A program made the position numbers and the translations under genes. Shown in pieces: positions 35,297 to 47,110 of a stretch of DNA of 64,000 bases. The stretch is from Rhizoctonia solani (lineage: Eukaryota > Basidiomycota > Agaricomycetes > Cantharellales > Ceratobasidiaceae). The stretch lies in contig NC_057371.1 of NCBI RefSeq assembly GCF_016906535.1, positions 2,831,837 through 2,895,836 on the forward strand. The letters are read 5' to 3'. Under the pieces are notes generated by a model. The model worked only from the letters and a program-made list of their open reading frames with translations, did no database searches and was not told the origin of the DNA. Positions within the stretch are counted from its first letter, which is position 1, and each line of letters opens with the position of its first letter.

Positions 35297-38065
35297 TTAC
35301 TCCAATTCCTCTTCTCCTTGGGGGCCATAATCCTCAACTTCCCCAGCTCCCTCAACATCTGAGTTGCCCAATGGGCTTGACGCTTCATCTTGTGCATCCC
35401 TTTCCTCATCCTCATCAGGTGATTCAAAGTTGTGCTCTTGCTGGAATGTCCATATAAGCTATCAATCTAAAATGAATTCATCTGAAAACACACCTGCTTT
35501 CTCTGCTTCAGCAGTACATGCTTTTATAGTTGTTGTTGTTATTGCTCTTGTTAGTCCAGTAAAACCTAGTTCTACTCATCATACTTACCTTCCCTTTTGC
35601 CACCAATGCATTGACAAGGTGCACCATATCCCCATCCCTATGACTAGCCACAATTTGACCCAGCAGCTCAGTCATTGCTCTGCTTTCTTCCCTTGTCATC
35701 ACCTCTGCAGTTGATGTAATTTGGGCAAGGGCTTGACCCAGTTGTCTATCCCCACCCCTTTGTAGCTCAACTGGTGCTAATCAAGAAATACTTCCAGTCA
35801 GCCACAAATAATGTTTGTTAATCAATTGATCAAAAGCAGATCTGCTCACCAATGTTGTTGTTGTTGTTGTCATCATCATCATCATTGTCCTTGTCATCAA
35901 GGTGATCACCTTCATTCACATCCTCCCTACCATCCTTGCCCTCACCCTCACCCTCACCCCTATTCCCACCCTGAGCCCCAACCCCCCCATTTGTTTGCTC
36001 ACTGCCCTCCTCATCCTCACCATTGGTGCTTCCTGTTCTACCATCATGAGGGCTATCTATGTCCATAGCTTCATGATCATTGGCTGTAGCACTACTCTCC
36101 TGGGTCTCTTCTGTAGCAATAGCTGGCCCATCTGTACTTGGACTCCTATTAGTTGAGAGCCGTTGCCGCTTCAAAGGGTGGTTGTCAAAGCTTGCATCCA
36201 CTGGATGCTTGGGCCTTTGACTTGACCTTGACTGCTTGGCATTGGTATATCAGCATCATGTTTCAGCAGTTCTACAATCAGTCATGGCTGATTGCAACAA
36301 TAACAATATAAAATCTTCAATTTCTCACCTGGGCTACATCATCAACCATGCTTTGTTCACAATTCCCTCCAAACACCTTTGGTACCAGCAGGTCAAACTT
36401 TGTTCTGAGATGTTTAACCTTGAATAGTCTCATGGCAGTCCACCAAGCCTGACTTTTGTCAATCAATTTTTGGTACTTGTCTTGTGCTGCATCTTCAATT
36501 GCAAGGACTTTATGATTTTGGAGGTCCTTGTACAGAATAGCCCTGTTCAACCAAACTCTCTGTATAATCTAGTCATACAAGCTCATGTTGACAAATCTAC
36601 CACTAACCTTGTACTCATAACCTTGGGCATTGGCCTCATTCCCATGCTTCTCCATGAGGAAATGTGCTATCACTCCTGCTGGGTGATCAACCGGACTCTC
36701 CATGGTTTCTGAACTTTTTGTATGCTGACTGAACTGCTCTTCTGTTGTGATCATGTTGACAATCTACATTTTTTAAGTTAGCAATCCAATTAATGAGCTC
36801 AGGTTAAACCCTTACATGAGTAATTACTACCTGTGTCAGCCTTAGCTCTTCCTCAATTATCTTGGATCCAAGACAGGATGGTAAAAGCACCTGAATCATT
36901 GGCTTAATCAGAGCCAAGTACAAGTGCAATTGACTCACCATATCTGGGAATGTCCATGGGTCTTCCTTCCGGGGGTTCAGGTGGCTGACAAAGCTGGTTG
37001 GACGGGTACTTGCTCTTTGTAGAGCCTGTTTTTGTCCACCTGGTAATGCATCCCATGCATGGGCCAACTTCCTCTTACCAGCCTTGGTTGCTTGGATTTT
37101 GGATAGTTGGCAAGACCGAGGTGGAAGGTTCATAGCATCCTTGGGAACATCGCTCATCCCCTTTGTTAGCAGGTCCACTTGGGCTAACATCTCTTGAACA
37201 AGGCCTGAAGCTACCTAAAAACTCTTGTTAGTCTTGTCCTTTATACATTGCAATATTCCTCTCCTACATACCATGTACAGGCGACCAGTTGTCAATCTCA
37301 TCCATGACCCTGCTGAGAAGGCACCTGCAATATGTACACGAGACAAGGAATCTGAAATTGCATCCATAAGCTCATCATTTCGAGTGAGATTGCAGATAGC
37401 CCTATTTGTTCTATCATCCAGTCCCCCAAGAAGCATGCGACGGTTCTGTAAAAATGTTTGTTCATTGATGGTACCGCTCTTCAGAAGCTTCTTCAGCTTC
37501 TGGACTGCACAGAACAGCTCAAGATCACTGCAGCGTTTCATCAACTGGGGGCTGTTTGATTCATGCATCATAGTCAGAAATTCGGCTGGGTGGTCCCTTT
37601 CTAATTCTTTACTGCAAATCAACTTATATCTGCCTTAAAAAGCTTTGTTGTTCACTCACCCTGCTTGTAAACATGAGCATGCCACCACATGTTCTCCTGT
37701 CCTCCAAGGTCAAGCTGAGAGAGCATTGCAAGGCGGTGTTGCCCAGCAAAGACTAGTACACTCAGCTCTTGGGGAAGCTTGGGAGCAGAGTTGACACCCT
37801 GCTCCTCCAAAAGAGCTTCTAATGTCTGATTGTATGCATCATTTTCTAGAATCACACTGATGGGGTGTAGTGCTCGATTGAGAATTTCAGGAGTACCTAT
37901 ATGCTCAACAAGTGTATCAACCCAGGACTGATCAAGTGCTTGTTGGTCAGGATGGTTCTGAGTCTGCTCCAATAAGACTGTGAATGTTCCAATCATAGTG
38001 GCCTTTTGTAAGTTGGCAGCAGCTAGCTCCAATGCATTCTTGTTGGATGTAGATGGTGCAGGCAT
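35297..38065 (-). CDS. Multi-exon protein with ParB/sulfiredoxin-like N-terminal motif
   Basis: Starts at ATG 38065. Coding stretches follow at 38065-37660, about 37610-37270, 37190-36830, 36754-36600, 36550-36330, 36200-35850, 35702-35590 and about 35450-35297. Most breaks show GT-AG sites, though not every join is resolved. The first exon has SWVDTLVEHIG, ALHPISVILEND and then VFAGQHRLAMLSQLD, the order and spacing of ParB/Srx-fold proteins, whose G-x-H-R motif binds a nucleotide or DNA phosphate. Residues around the fourth exon (HPAGVIAHFLMEKHG) are unfamiliar. The C-terminal third is very acidic, with D, N and E runs (DDKDNDDDDDNNNNN) and a DEDEERD end. Known ParB/Srx proteins include CTP switches, nucleases and sulfiredoxin; which applies here is unknown. 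It is divergent from the gene starting at 38442, with 377 bp between them. Confidence 0.55.
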
Positions 38066-38441
38066 GGTTGAACTTTGGACTGGAATCAGGAACAAGCTTA
38101 ACAGAGGGTAAGTTGATTGGGCTCAGCATTAGCTGGTCTTGCTGCCTTCATAAAGATCCTTTGGTTTCCTTGACAATAGAATGCTAATTAGAAAACGTAC
38201 TAATCTCACCCAAAAAGGCTAAGTTGTCTCATATAACCTCTTATGCTCTGGTTCAATGTCACCCCAAATTGGTTATTGAGGGGCAAATGAGAATAATAAA
38301 GGCTTAGTATAGGCAATAATCACTCAATCAATCTATTTAAGTCCCTTCCAAAACCTGTCTCATCAAGTAACTCCTTGGCTGCTACATTCAACCGTTTTTC
38401 AATTGACAGAATGACCCCTTCCAACCCAAACCCAAGCCCCC
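38066..38441. promoter_or_regulatory. Shared 376-bp region between two divergent genes
   Basis: It lies between the start codons at 38065 (-) and 38442 (+), so it probably works as a bidirectional promoter. A C-rich run (ccccttccaacccaaaccc) precedes the plus-strand ATG. Confidence 0.4.
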
Positions 38442-41400
38442 ATGGCTCAGAAGCCAGCAACATGTAAGAAACTGAGCTTAACTACAATTGTATATCTTGC
38501 TCTTACATTAAGATTCCATCTAGCACCTTTGGCTCCTTGCAGTTGTATGAATCAGAGGGCGGTGCAACATCCAGAAGGCAGGTACTTGAGGCAGCAGACA
38601 TGTAAGTGGCTGCTCTTCCTTATAGGCTGTCAAACTGAGGCTACCCTCTTAGTACCTGGGGCACGCTCCAAAGCCCTAATACAGCCTTGCACAGTCCATT
38701 AAACCAACATAATGTCAATAGCTCTAATAACCTGCCATCCCGTTGTTCATCCCATGGCAGGGATTGTTTTCAGAGCTTTGTTAGCCCCAGCTCTGGCTCT
38801 GGTCCAGATTGTTTTTCTACTTTGAACCTGGCATCTAGAGTTGACAGGTCACAACCATCATGGTCATTGTCAACATCACCACAAGTATTGGTGCAAAATT
38901 TCTCTCTCAACTTGTATGTGTATCTCAAACCAACCACTGTGGGGATTGATGCACTTACAATATTCTTCATGCAATGCATAATTGCAATCTTCCTGTGGGG
39001 TATACTATGCATACTGATGATTGAATCTTCTTAGTGCTAATAGTGAAGGACAATCAATGGTTGAATCTTCTCATAAGCAAGCATCAACATCATTGGATCC
39101 TATAACTCCAATGAAACGGCTCAGACAAGAATCAATTGATTCTCAAGAGATGTATGACAGTGGCACTATGTCAGTTACACATAAACTTATGCTCTTCATC
39201 TACCACATCTAATACTCACATTACCTTTATGCCTTGTTGGCCCATTAACATACATTTTTGTTGGCAACCACCTATTCAGGCACATACCACATCCATTGTA
39301 CACAACCCCCCCTACCCCTGCCAACAACCAAACACCAACACCCTCCCACTCCTCCAGGAAGGCCAGACCCCCACCTGGGTCTCCTGTATGGCACTAGTAA
39401 GCTATTGCTATTGCTCTAATATGTCATGATTGCAACCACCAACTGATTTACTGCAAGTTTGCAGCAGCGTAGGGAAGCTCATTGTTCTGTGTCAAACAGC
39501 CTACTGCCATCAAAGACTTCTTTACCAGCCTCATCTTCTACTGGCAGAAGCCCTCTTTCCCGCAGAAGCAGTACTCCTTTGTCTTGTCTTTCATCTGTTG
39601 ACTTCTGTGTCCCTATGCAAGGGAACCAACCAGCAAGAAACATGTCCCCCCATGAAGTTGCCAAAGGAGATGAAGTGCAAGAGCAGCCAGAGTTTGTCCA
39701 TTGTTCCACCAAAATTCAACCAAACAGTGCTAAAGTGTTATTTATGTTGCAGTGTACAATCCAACAAGGAGGTTCATCTCTGTCAACTATTTTATCTCCT
39801 GGGGCAGGCTTCTGATCTCTCAGACAGCTCTGAAGCAAGCGCTATAGGCAAGCTGATATTTGAACCTAATTTTGAGCTTTTTTATGAGGTTTATGTTACC
39901 TGCCTCATGCACTCTTTGTACCGCCCTGTGGACCCCTCTTGGACAATTCTGTTCATGGTGGAAGATCCTGATGATGAATTGTACTGGAAACGTGTCTTTG
40001 CTTTCCACCAACCACCTCCAACACACATCCTGGGACTCATGGATATCACTTATGACCTGGAGGGTACTGGTAAGGAGGAAAAGCTGGCTTTACTGGTATG
40101 GGGAACTTGCGAGCTGGTGGATGGCCATACCTTTGATATGGAACTGACATACTCTGGCAATCGTGCACAAGCGTCCTCATCTGTACTATCATTGTACACG
40201 GACAATTATGTTGAGGAGTTGGTAAAAAAAAATCTTCCCACTGATTGTCAGATACGTCAATTAGCACTCCGGGATACAAAGTGGCCTGAGGATCTCCATC
40301 TGCTTTCTGAGATAGAGCTTGATATGCTTTTTTGCCAGCTGATCTCAAGCGTGGTTTATGACATGCCATTTGATTCTCAAAGCTTGGAAGCTGGTCTCCC
40401 TGTTGCACCACAATGGGAGTATCAGAGGGTTCAATCACAGATTCAGGCCTTACTTGGACAACAAATAAATGGCAGTCTTTCATTCAAGGCAATCTATGAA
40501 AAGGAGGAGGTGGTACCAGAGCGCATTTATCTACATGGGTAAGCAAGCTATGTGCACTTGATTTCATGTAAACTCTAAGGCTTATTTACCACAGGGACCC
40601 CTTTCTATTTGAATGCCCACCAACAAACAATCAGTTTGAAGATTATTGGGAAGATTTGCGGGACAAAGAGGACAACATCCCTGCAGTACCAATAGAGGAA
40701 ATTGGGAGATGGTATGTCCAGATTTTTTGGCCTCCTCATAAGAGTGCTAATGCTTACTTTCTCTAGGACGGAAATTTGGGTTGAACAAAGAGCGGCATTG
40801 GAAGTAATTGGGCAGCAGCAGTACTATCTGAGATACCCAGATCAACTGTGCGTGGTCTTTAACATTAACAAGTGTCAGTGAGAAGTAAGTGTATAATCAA
40901 CAGGAGGTATCAGAGTACCACACCATCAGTTGCACCTGAATATATTTTCAATGAACCTGCGGCTCAACCAGGGTGAGTGTATGGAATAATGCAACCTCAA
41001 AGGCTTGCACTAATTGAATATACTAGGAACTCACAAAGTGGAGTTACACAGAGGTTAGATGTTCTCTCACCTGGTGATACAAGCTCATTACTAATACTCT
41101 ATATTGGCAGAGATTTGGTTGCAAGGAGCCACAATTTAATGCTTGGTTATTGCAGGTATGGGCATACTGCACGCCTTGCCTATTGGAAACAGCTGCGAGA
41201 GTCTATTGTTGATGTGGATTGCCTGTCACTCATCACCACGCACCTTTGGCTGAGCTCTCTTATGGCTGCACCAGATTGTTCTATTCTTTATCTGGATCCA
41301 AAGCTGGTGGCCATAATTTTAGACCTTGACCGTAGGGGCCCTGCTGGTGTCAATGGAAACATTTCCGAACTTTTTGAGAGACAGGTTCTGTGGGAGCGAA

Positions 41401-42188
41401 TGGGACCACTTTCCACTGTACTAGCCTTACTGAACATGGATGAGCTCTGTGAGCCTTCTCCAGGCAAGCTCAGTTGGATGCTTCTGGAACTCAGAGTGGA
41501 ACATGGGCAGGTAACCATGGTGGAGGTGATACTGGCCCCTTGCATGCATTATGACAAGGCACAATTTACTCAACTTATGATACAATTGATAGAGGCTCTA
41601 AACCAGATACTTCCTACCCGTCCATTGGTTTCCCAGACCTCAAAAGTCCAGCAGAAAACCCATAGTCTCATTTTGCCGCCTCCATTCAGCAAAGAGTCAA
41701 TAGTTTTGGTAATGATGGCCTACCTCTGTGGGAAGCTATTGGATCAACAAGTTGCCACTGTTGAAGTTCAAGCTATGAGGCAAGGTCTATGTTTCTACTT
41801 TGATTCTGCCCTCTGGAACCTGGAAGTTGACTACAGCTTTCCCTGGCCTGGGCTCACAAACAACTTGGGAGCACTCCTGACGGAGTGTAATGAGGCTGAT
41901 GTTGCCTGTAGAAGATTCCACCTTGCCTCCAACCAAGAGCCTTCCCCAATAGAAATGTTCCCTCTACGACGCTCTTACACCGCAACTGTGGCTACCCCTG
42001 GACCATCAGAGCCCTTCTTCTTGGAGCTTGCTCAATCTTGCTCTTCTCATAAACAAGGACTTCTTGTCCACACTTCAGGACAATCCATTGAAGCACTTGA
42101 CAAGGCCATACTTTTAGGACAGTACCCATCCTTTGACCCATTGTTCAACACCCTTCTTGGTTATTACAAAGTAGTAGGTTGGTGGTAG
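38442..42188 (+). CDS. Unrecognised large multi-exon protein, 3' end replaced by array C
   Basis: Exon 1 (MAQKPAT, donor at about 38465) joins in phase to LYESEGGATSRRQVLEAAD and then to NNLPSRCSSHGRDCFQ. Later exons include about 39018-39190, 39453-39760, 39822-40540, 40595-40710, 40768-40850 and 41157-42188. The N-terminal part is Ser-rich. The body has blocks such as VDPSWTILFMVEDPDDELYW, KLALLVWGTCELVDG, RYGHTARLAYWKQLRES and TFVEH-free, Leu-rich segments; no known domain is recognised. The last codons (GYYKVVGWW, stop) are translated from the leader of the palindrome array that begins at 42159, so the true C-terminus is lost. Its role may be linked to the divergent ParB-like gene; this is inference from position alone. 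Confidence 0.55.
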
Positions 42189-44963
42189 GTTGAACCAAGC
42201 TACACTGCAGGGTGACCCAAGCTACACTGCAGGGTGAACTGTGAGATGGCACAGGGTGGGAACCAGGTGGACACAACCCACATATGGTGTTAGGGTGGAT
42301 TATAGGGAAAGCATCAGCCCTCCTACAAAAAGTTGCGTACTTTACACACAGCAATACCACCATCCCCTAAGTTAGGGTGAGTCATGTGACAACTGACCAC
42401 CCATGCCACACAGAATTGCGTACCACATGCAGAAATATAACACCATGGTCAATGTAAGGGTGAGTCACATGATCAATGATTACTCCATGTACTCACAGTT
42501 GCGTACCAAGTATGCAGCTATATGACCCACAATCATGTTAGGGTGAGTCACATGACCACCCATCACTCTACTCATGCAGAGTTGCGTACTTGATACGCAA
42601 CTATACCACCCACAGTTATGTTAGGGTGAATCACGTGACCACCCACCACTCTACTCATGCAGAGTTGCGTACTTGGTACGCAACTATATCACACACAATT
42701 GTGTTAGGGTGAGTCACATGACCACCCACCGCTCTACTCATGCAAAGTTGCGTACCAAGTATGCAACTATATCACACACAATTGTGTTAGGGTGAGTCAC
42801 ATGACCACCCACCACTCTACTTGTGCAGAGTCGCGTACTTGGTACGCAACTATACCACGCACAGTTATGTTAGGGTGAATCACGTGACCACCCACCACTC
42901 TACTCATGCAGAGTTGCGTACCAAGTACGCAACTATACCACCCACAGTTATGTTAGGGTGAATCACGTGACCACCACCGCTCTACTCATGCAGAGTTGCG
43001 TACTTGGTACGCAACTATATCACACACAATTGTGTTAGGGTGAGTCACATGACCACCCACCACTCTACTTGTGCAGAGTTGCGTACCAAGTACGCAACTA
43101 TACCACCCACAGTTATGTTAGGGTGAGTCACATGACCACCACCGCTCTACTCATGCAGAGTTGCGTACCAAGTACGCAACTATATCACACACAATGGTGT
43201 TAGGGTGAGTCACATGACCACCCACCGTTCTACTCATGCAGAGTTGCGTACCAAGTACGCAACTATACAACCCACAGTTATGTTAGGGTGAGTCACATGA
43301 CCACCACCGCTCTACTCATGCAGAGTTGCGTACTTGGTACGCAACTATACCACCCACAGTTATGTTAGGGTGAGTCACATGATCAATGATTACTCCTTGT
43401 ACTCACAGTTGCGTACTTGGTACGCAGCTATATCACACACAATTGTGTTAGGGTGAGTCACATGACCACCCACCGCTTTACTCATGCAGAGTTGCGTACA
43501 CAACTATACCACACACAGTTATGTTAGGGTGAGTCACGTGACCATCCACCGCACTACTCATGCAGAGTTGCGTACTTGGTACGCAACTATACCACCCACA
43601 GTTATGTTAGGGTGAATCATGTGACCACCCACTGCTCTACTCATGCAGAGTTGCGTACTTGGTACGCAACTATATCACACACAATGGTGTCAGGGTGAGT
43701 CACATGACCACCCACCAATCTACTCATGCAGAGTTGCGTACTTGGTACGCAACTATATCACACACAACTGTGTTAGGGTGAGTCACATGACCACCCACCA
43801 CTCTACTTGTGCAGAGTTGCGTACCAAGTACGCAACTATACCACCCACAGTTATGTTAGGGTGAGTCACATGACCACCACCACTCTACTCATGCAGAGTT
43901 GCGTACCAAGTACGCAACTATACCACCCACAGTTATGTTAGGGTGAATCACGTGACCACCACCGCTCTACTCATGCAGAGTTGCGTACTTGGTACGCAAC
44001 TATATCACACACAATGGTGTTAGGGTGAGTCACATGACCACCCACTGCTCTACTCATGCAGAGTTGCGTACTTGGTACGCAACTATATCACACACAATGG
44101 TGTTAGGGTGAGTCACATGACCACCCACCAATCTACCCATGCAGAGTTGCGTACCAAGTACACAACTATACCGCACACAGTTATGTTAGGGTGAGTCATG
44201 TGACCCTCCACCGCACTACTCATGCAGAGTTGCGTACTTGGTACGCAACTATATCACACACAACTGTGTTAGGGTGAGTCACATGACCACCCACCACTCT
44301 ACTTGTGCAGAGTTGCGTACCAAGTACGCAACTATACCACCCACAGTTATGTTAGGGTGAGTCACATGACCACCACCGCTCTACTCATGCAGAGTTGCGT
44401 ACCAAGTACGCAACTATACCACCCACAGTTATGTTAGGGTGAATCACGTGACCACCACCGCTCTACTCATGCAGAGTTGCGTACTTGGTACGCAACTATA
44501 CCACCCACAGTTATGTTAGGGTGAGTCACATGACCACCCACTGCTCTACTCATGCAGAGTTGCGTACTTGGTACGCAACTATACCACCCACAGTTATGTT
44601 AGGGTGAATCACGTGACCACCCACTGCTCTACTCATGCAGAGTTGCGTACTTGGTACGCAACTATATCACACACAATGGTGTTAGGGTGAGTCACATGAC
44701 CACCCACCAATCTACTCATGCAGAGTTGCGTACCAAGTACACAACTATACCGCACACAGTTATGTTAGGGTGAGTCATGTGACCCTCCACCGCACTACTC
44801 ATGCAGAGTTGCGTACTTGGTACGCAACTATATCACACACCATTGTGTTGGGGTGAGTCATGTGACCATCCACTGCTCTACTCATGTAGAGTTGCGTACC
44901 AAGTACGCAACTATACCACCCACAGTTATGTTAGGGTGAGTCACATGACCACCCACCACTCTA
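42159..44963. repeat. Tandem array C: leader plus about 30 units of 81-83 bp (same family as B)
   Basis: Starts ggttattacaaagtagtagg, like array B. I count about 30 palindromes, each with arms GTTGCGTAC and GTACGCAAC around CAA or TTG. Both centre forms are frequent and do not follow the flank type (ataccacccacag or atatcacacacaa). Each unit also has GTTAGGGTGAGTCAC (sometimes GTGAATCACGTG). Larger blocks repeat: the pair of units at about 44062-44226 recurs at about 44639-44805, some 578 bp away. The arms keep their CpGs although the surroundings are CpG-poor. Confidence 0.93.
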
Positions 44964-46726
44964 CCCCCTACTATTTTTTAAGGATGTACTAGCACTGTCC
45001 CCCCTTTGATTGTTTTATGCAAAATGTCTCTTGACGTTTTGCAGCTAAGCTTACAACTTTGAGAACCCAGTATGTGATAGCCAGATGTCTCAAAAACCTT
45101 ACATGTAGCTCTATAATTATTTTTAATCACAACATTGCGTGTACTCAACAAAACATTTGACCTATCTTGTTTGACCCACCTATGAACGCACCCTCAGTCT
45201 GGTGATCCAACACAGAAGATTAGCCACTGCTGACCAAGCATGAAACAATCAACAAGCGCACCAGTTTGCAAGAACGGCAACTGACTCGGGATCTTTGATT
45301 ATGTACATAGATTTGCAAAATCACTAATATATACAGATAATATTACTACATACAAACACACTGGCTACAGCTGAGGTGGGAGTGTGCGTTTGGTCACCAT
45401 CACTGGCACTTGCTCAATAGCTTTGTGGTTGTGATCAACCGTGGGGCCGGTTCAACAAGGGCAAGTAACGCAAAAGAGATTAGAATATTGAGGGAGAGGA
45501 ACTTGTTGAGTGTGTTCATAGCAAGCATACAAGAATCTAGGAACAGTCAGATCATTGCCACTGAGTCACAGACAAAAAACAAGTTTATCTTTGTTGTCAT
45601 CATACTTGTTGTCTGAGTCTCTGCGGCGCTGCAATACTTGACAGGGGTAAGGAGTTAAGTTGCTGCAGCTACATAGCACATATATATATATATATATATA
45701 TTCAATGGCCCAAGAGGTGCATACATCAAGTCTCATGCACAGAATAGATTTGGGAGTATATGTGCAATTTATTTTGATTATGATTTCAGAAACAAAGTCT
45801 ATTTTACATGGACCATTCCTTATGGAAAGGCAATAGATGAGGTCCAAGCGCTAGCACAGCCTCCGCCGTGCGGGCCAAGTCCGTCCTGTCCTGACGGACC
45901 AATTTAGGACAACAAATTTAGAAGAAATTCTTATGGAAACATACCCAATGGGTACATTTCTGTAAGGATTTCTTCTAAATTTGTTGTCCTAAATTGGTCC
46001 GTTGGGATGGGACGGATTTGGCCCGCACAGCGGAGGCTGTGCTAGGCTGTGTCAGCGCTTGGACCTCATGTATTGCCTTTCCGTAAGGAACTGTCTATGT
46101 AAAATAGACTTTATTTCTAAAATCATAATATGAATAAATTGTATATATGCTCGCAAATTGTTTCTATGCGTGAGACTTAATTTATGCGCCTACTGGGTCA
46201 TTGAAAATGTGTATATATACGTATTACGCAGCCGCCGCCGCATAACTCCCTACTCCCGTCAAGTTATGCAGCGCCGCAGAGACTCAGACGATGAGTATGA
46301 TGAAGACAAAGACGAGCTTGTCTTTTGTCTGTTACTCAGCGGCAATAATCTAGTTGCTCCTAGGTCCTTGCATGCTGGCTCAAAACACGCTCAACAAATT
46401 CGTGCACCAAAGAAGAGGAAGCGTCATTACCTGAGGCAAACAGAGCTACAGCAAGCTCTCACAGGCAACTCTGGTTGGCAATCGCTCTATGAGAGCTGCA
46501 AAGATTGCACGTAAATACGTGTCTTGGGTATTGACGTTGCAACATTCAAGTACTTAATGGAATCCCTTGTCTTAGACGATAATAATGTGACTATTTGACA
46601 AATATATGCAATTGCCTTAAGTCAGCAATGTCCCAATAAGGTAAAAGATTGACGGGGTGTTATCTTATCAGCGCAATCAAGTGCCATTTTATACCTAAAT
46701 ACATCCTTAAAAAATAGCAGGGGGGG
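44964..46726. mobile_element. Palindromic element with TIR and transposase-remnant arms
   Basis: CCCCCTACTATTTTTTAAGG at 44964 is mirrored by CCTTAAAAAATAGCAGGGGG ending near 46725. The interior is a large inverted repeat folding around about 45948: left arm about 45560-45900, right arm about 45996-46336. Both arms read from the outside in contain the same coding-like fragment (MQRRRDSDDEYDEDKDELVF on the right arm). That start resembles fungal PIF/Harbinger-type proteins, a low-confidence guess. A (TA)n run lies at about 45681-45702. No clear target duplication was found. Confidence 0.65.
46158..46514 (+). pseudogene. Transposase-like N-terminal fragment on the right arm
   Basis: The 118-aa frame includes QRRRDSDDEYDEDKDELVF, then LVAPRSLHAGSKHAQQIR, KKRKRHYL and LTGNSGWQSLYESC. 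Basic and acidic blocks ending in a GNSGWQSLY-like motif are typical near the N-terminus of some Harbinger-like transposases, but nothing catalytic follows. The mirrored copy on the left arm (minus strand, 45566-45620) is more decayed. Confidence 0.4.
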
Positions 46727-46736
46727 TCAACCCCCC

Positions 46737-47110
46737 CCTTCTAGATAGGTGGTCCAGATATCTAGAACACCCCCCTTCAGCGTCTAGATCTGTATCCAAC
46801 CCATTTCACATTGAGTTCCACGGTGCACAATGCATCCGGGCTGGGCCTCACCTCTAAATGAGCACTTTAGAACGGCTTGACCGTTCTAAATCTCTTACGG
46901 AAACGCACCCATTGGCTGCCTTTCTGTAACAATTTTAGAACGTCCTGGACATTCTAAAAGTCAGTTTAGAAATGAGGCCCAGTCCAGATGCAGATCACAC
47001 CGTGGAACTTGGTGTGGAATGCGCTTGGACGCAGATTTGGATATTGGAGGGGGGGGGGTTTTAAACTTCTAAAATCTTTTTTTAGAGAGGGGGGGTATCT
47101 CCCCCTTTTA
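46737..47110. repeat. Second palindromic element, arms of about 140 bp
   Basis: The left arm (gttccacggtgcacaatgca, gggctgggcctcacctctaa, cggaaacgcacccattgg) is mirrored on the right (gaaatgaggcccagtccag, cacaccgtggaacttgg). The ends are C-rich and G-rich runs (acaccccccttc; ggaggggggggg). Its centre resembles the neighbouring element (acggaaacgcacccattgg versus atggaaacatacccaatggg). Confidence 0.6.

Noticed and set aside
42159..44963. CRISPR-like appearance of regularly spaced palindromes
   Set aside because: The spacers are themselves repeats, there are no cas genes, and the context is eukaryotic.
45681..45702. (TA)n run as an origin or functional site
   Set aside because: A simple microsatellite; nothing else supports a function.
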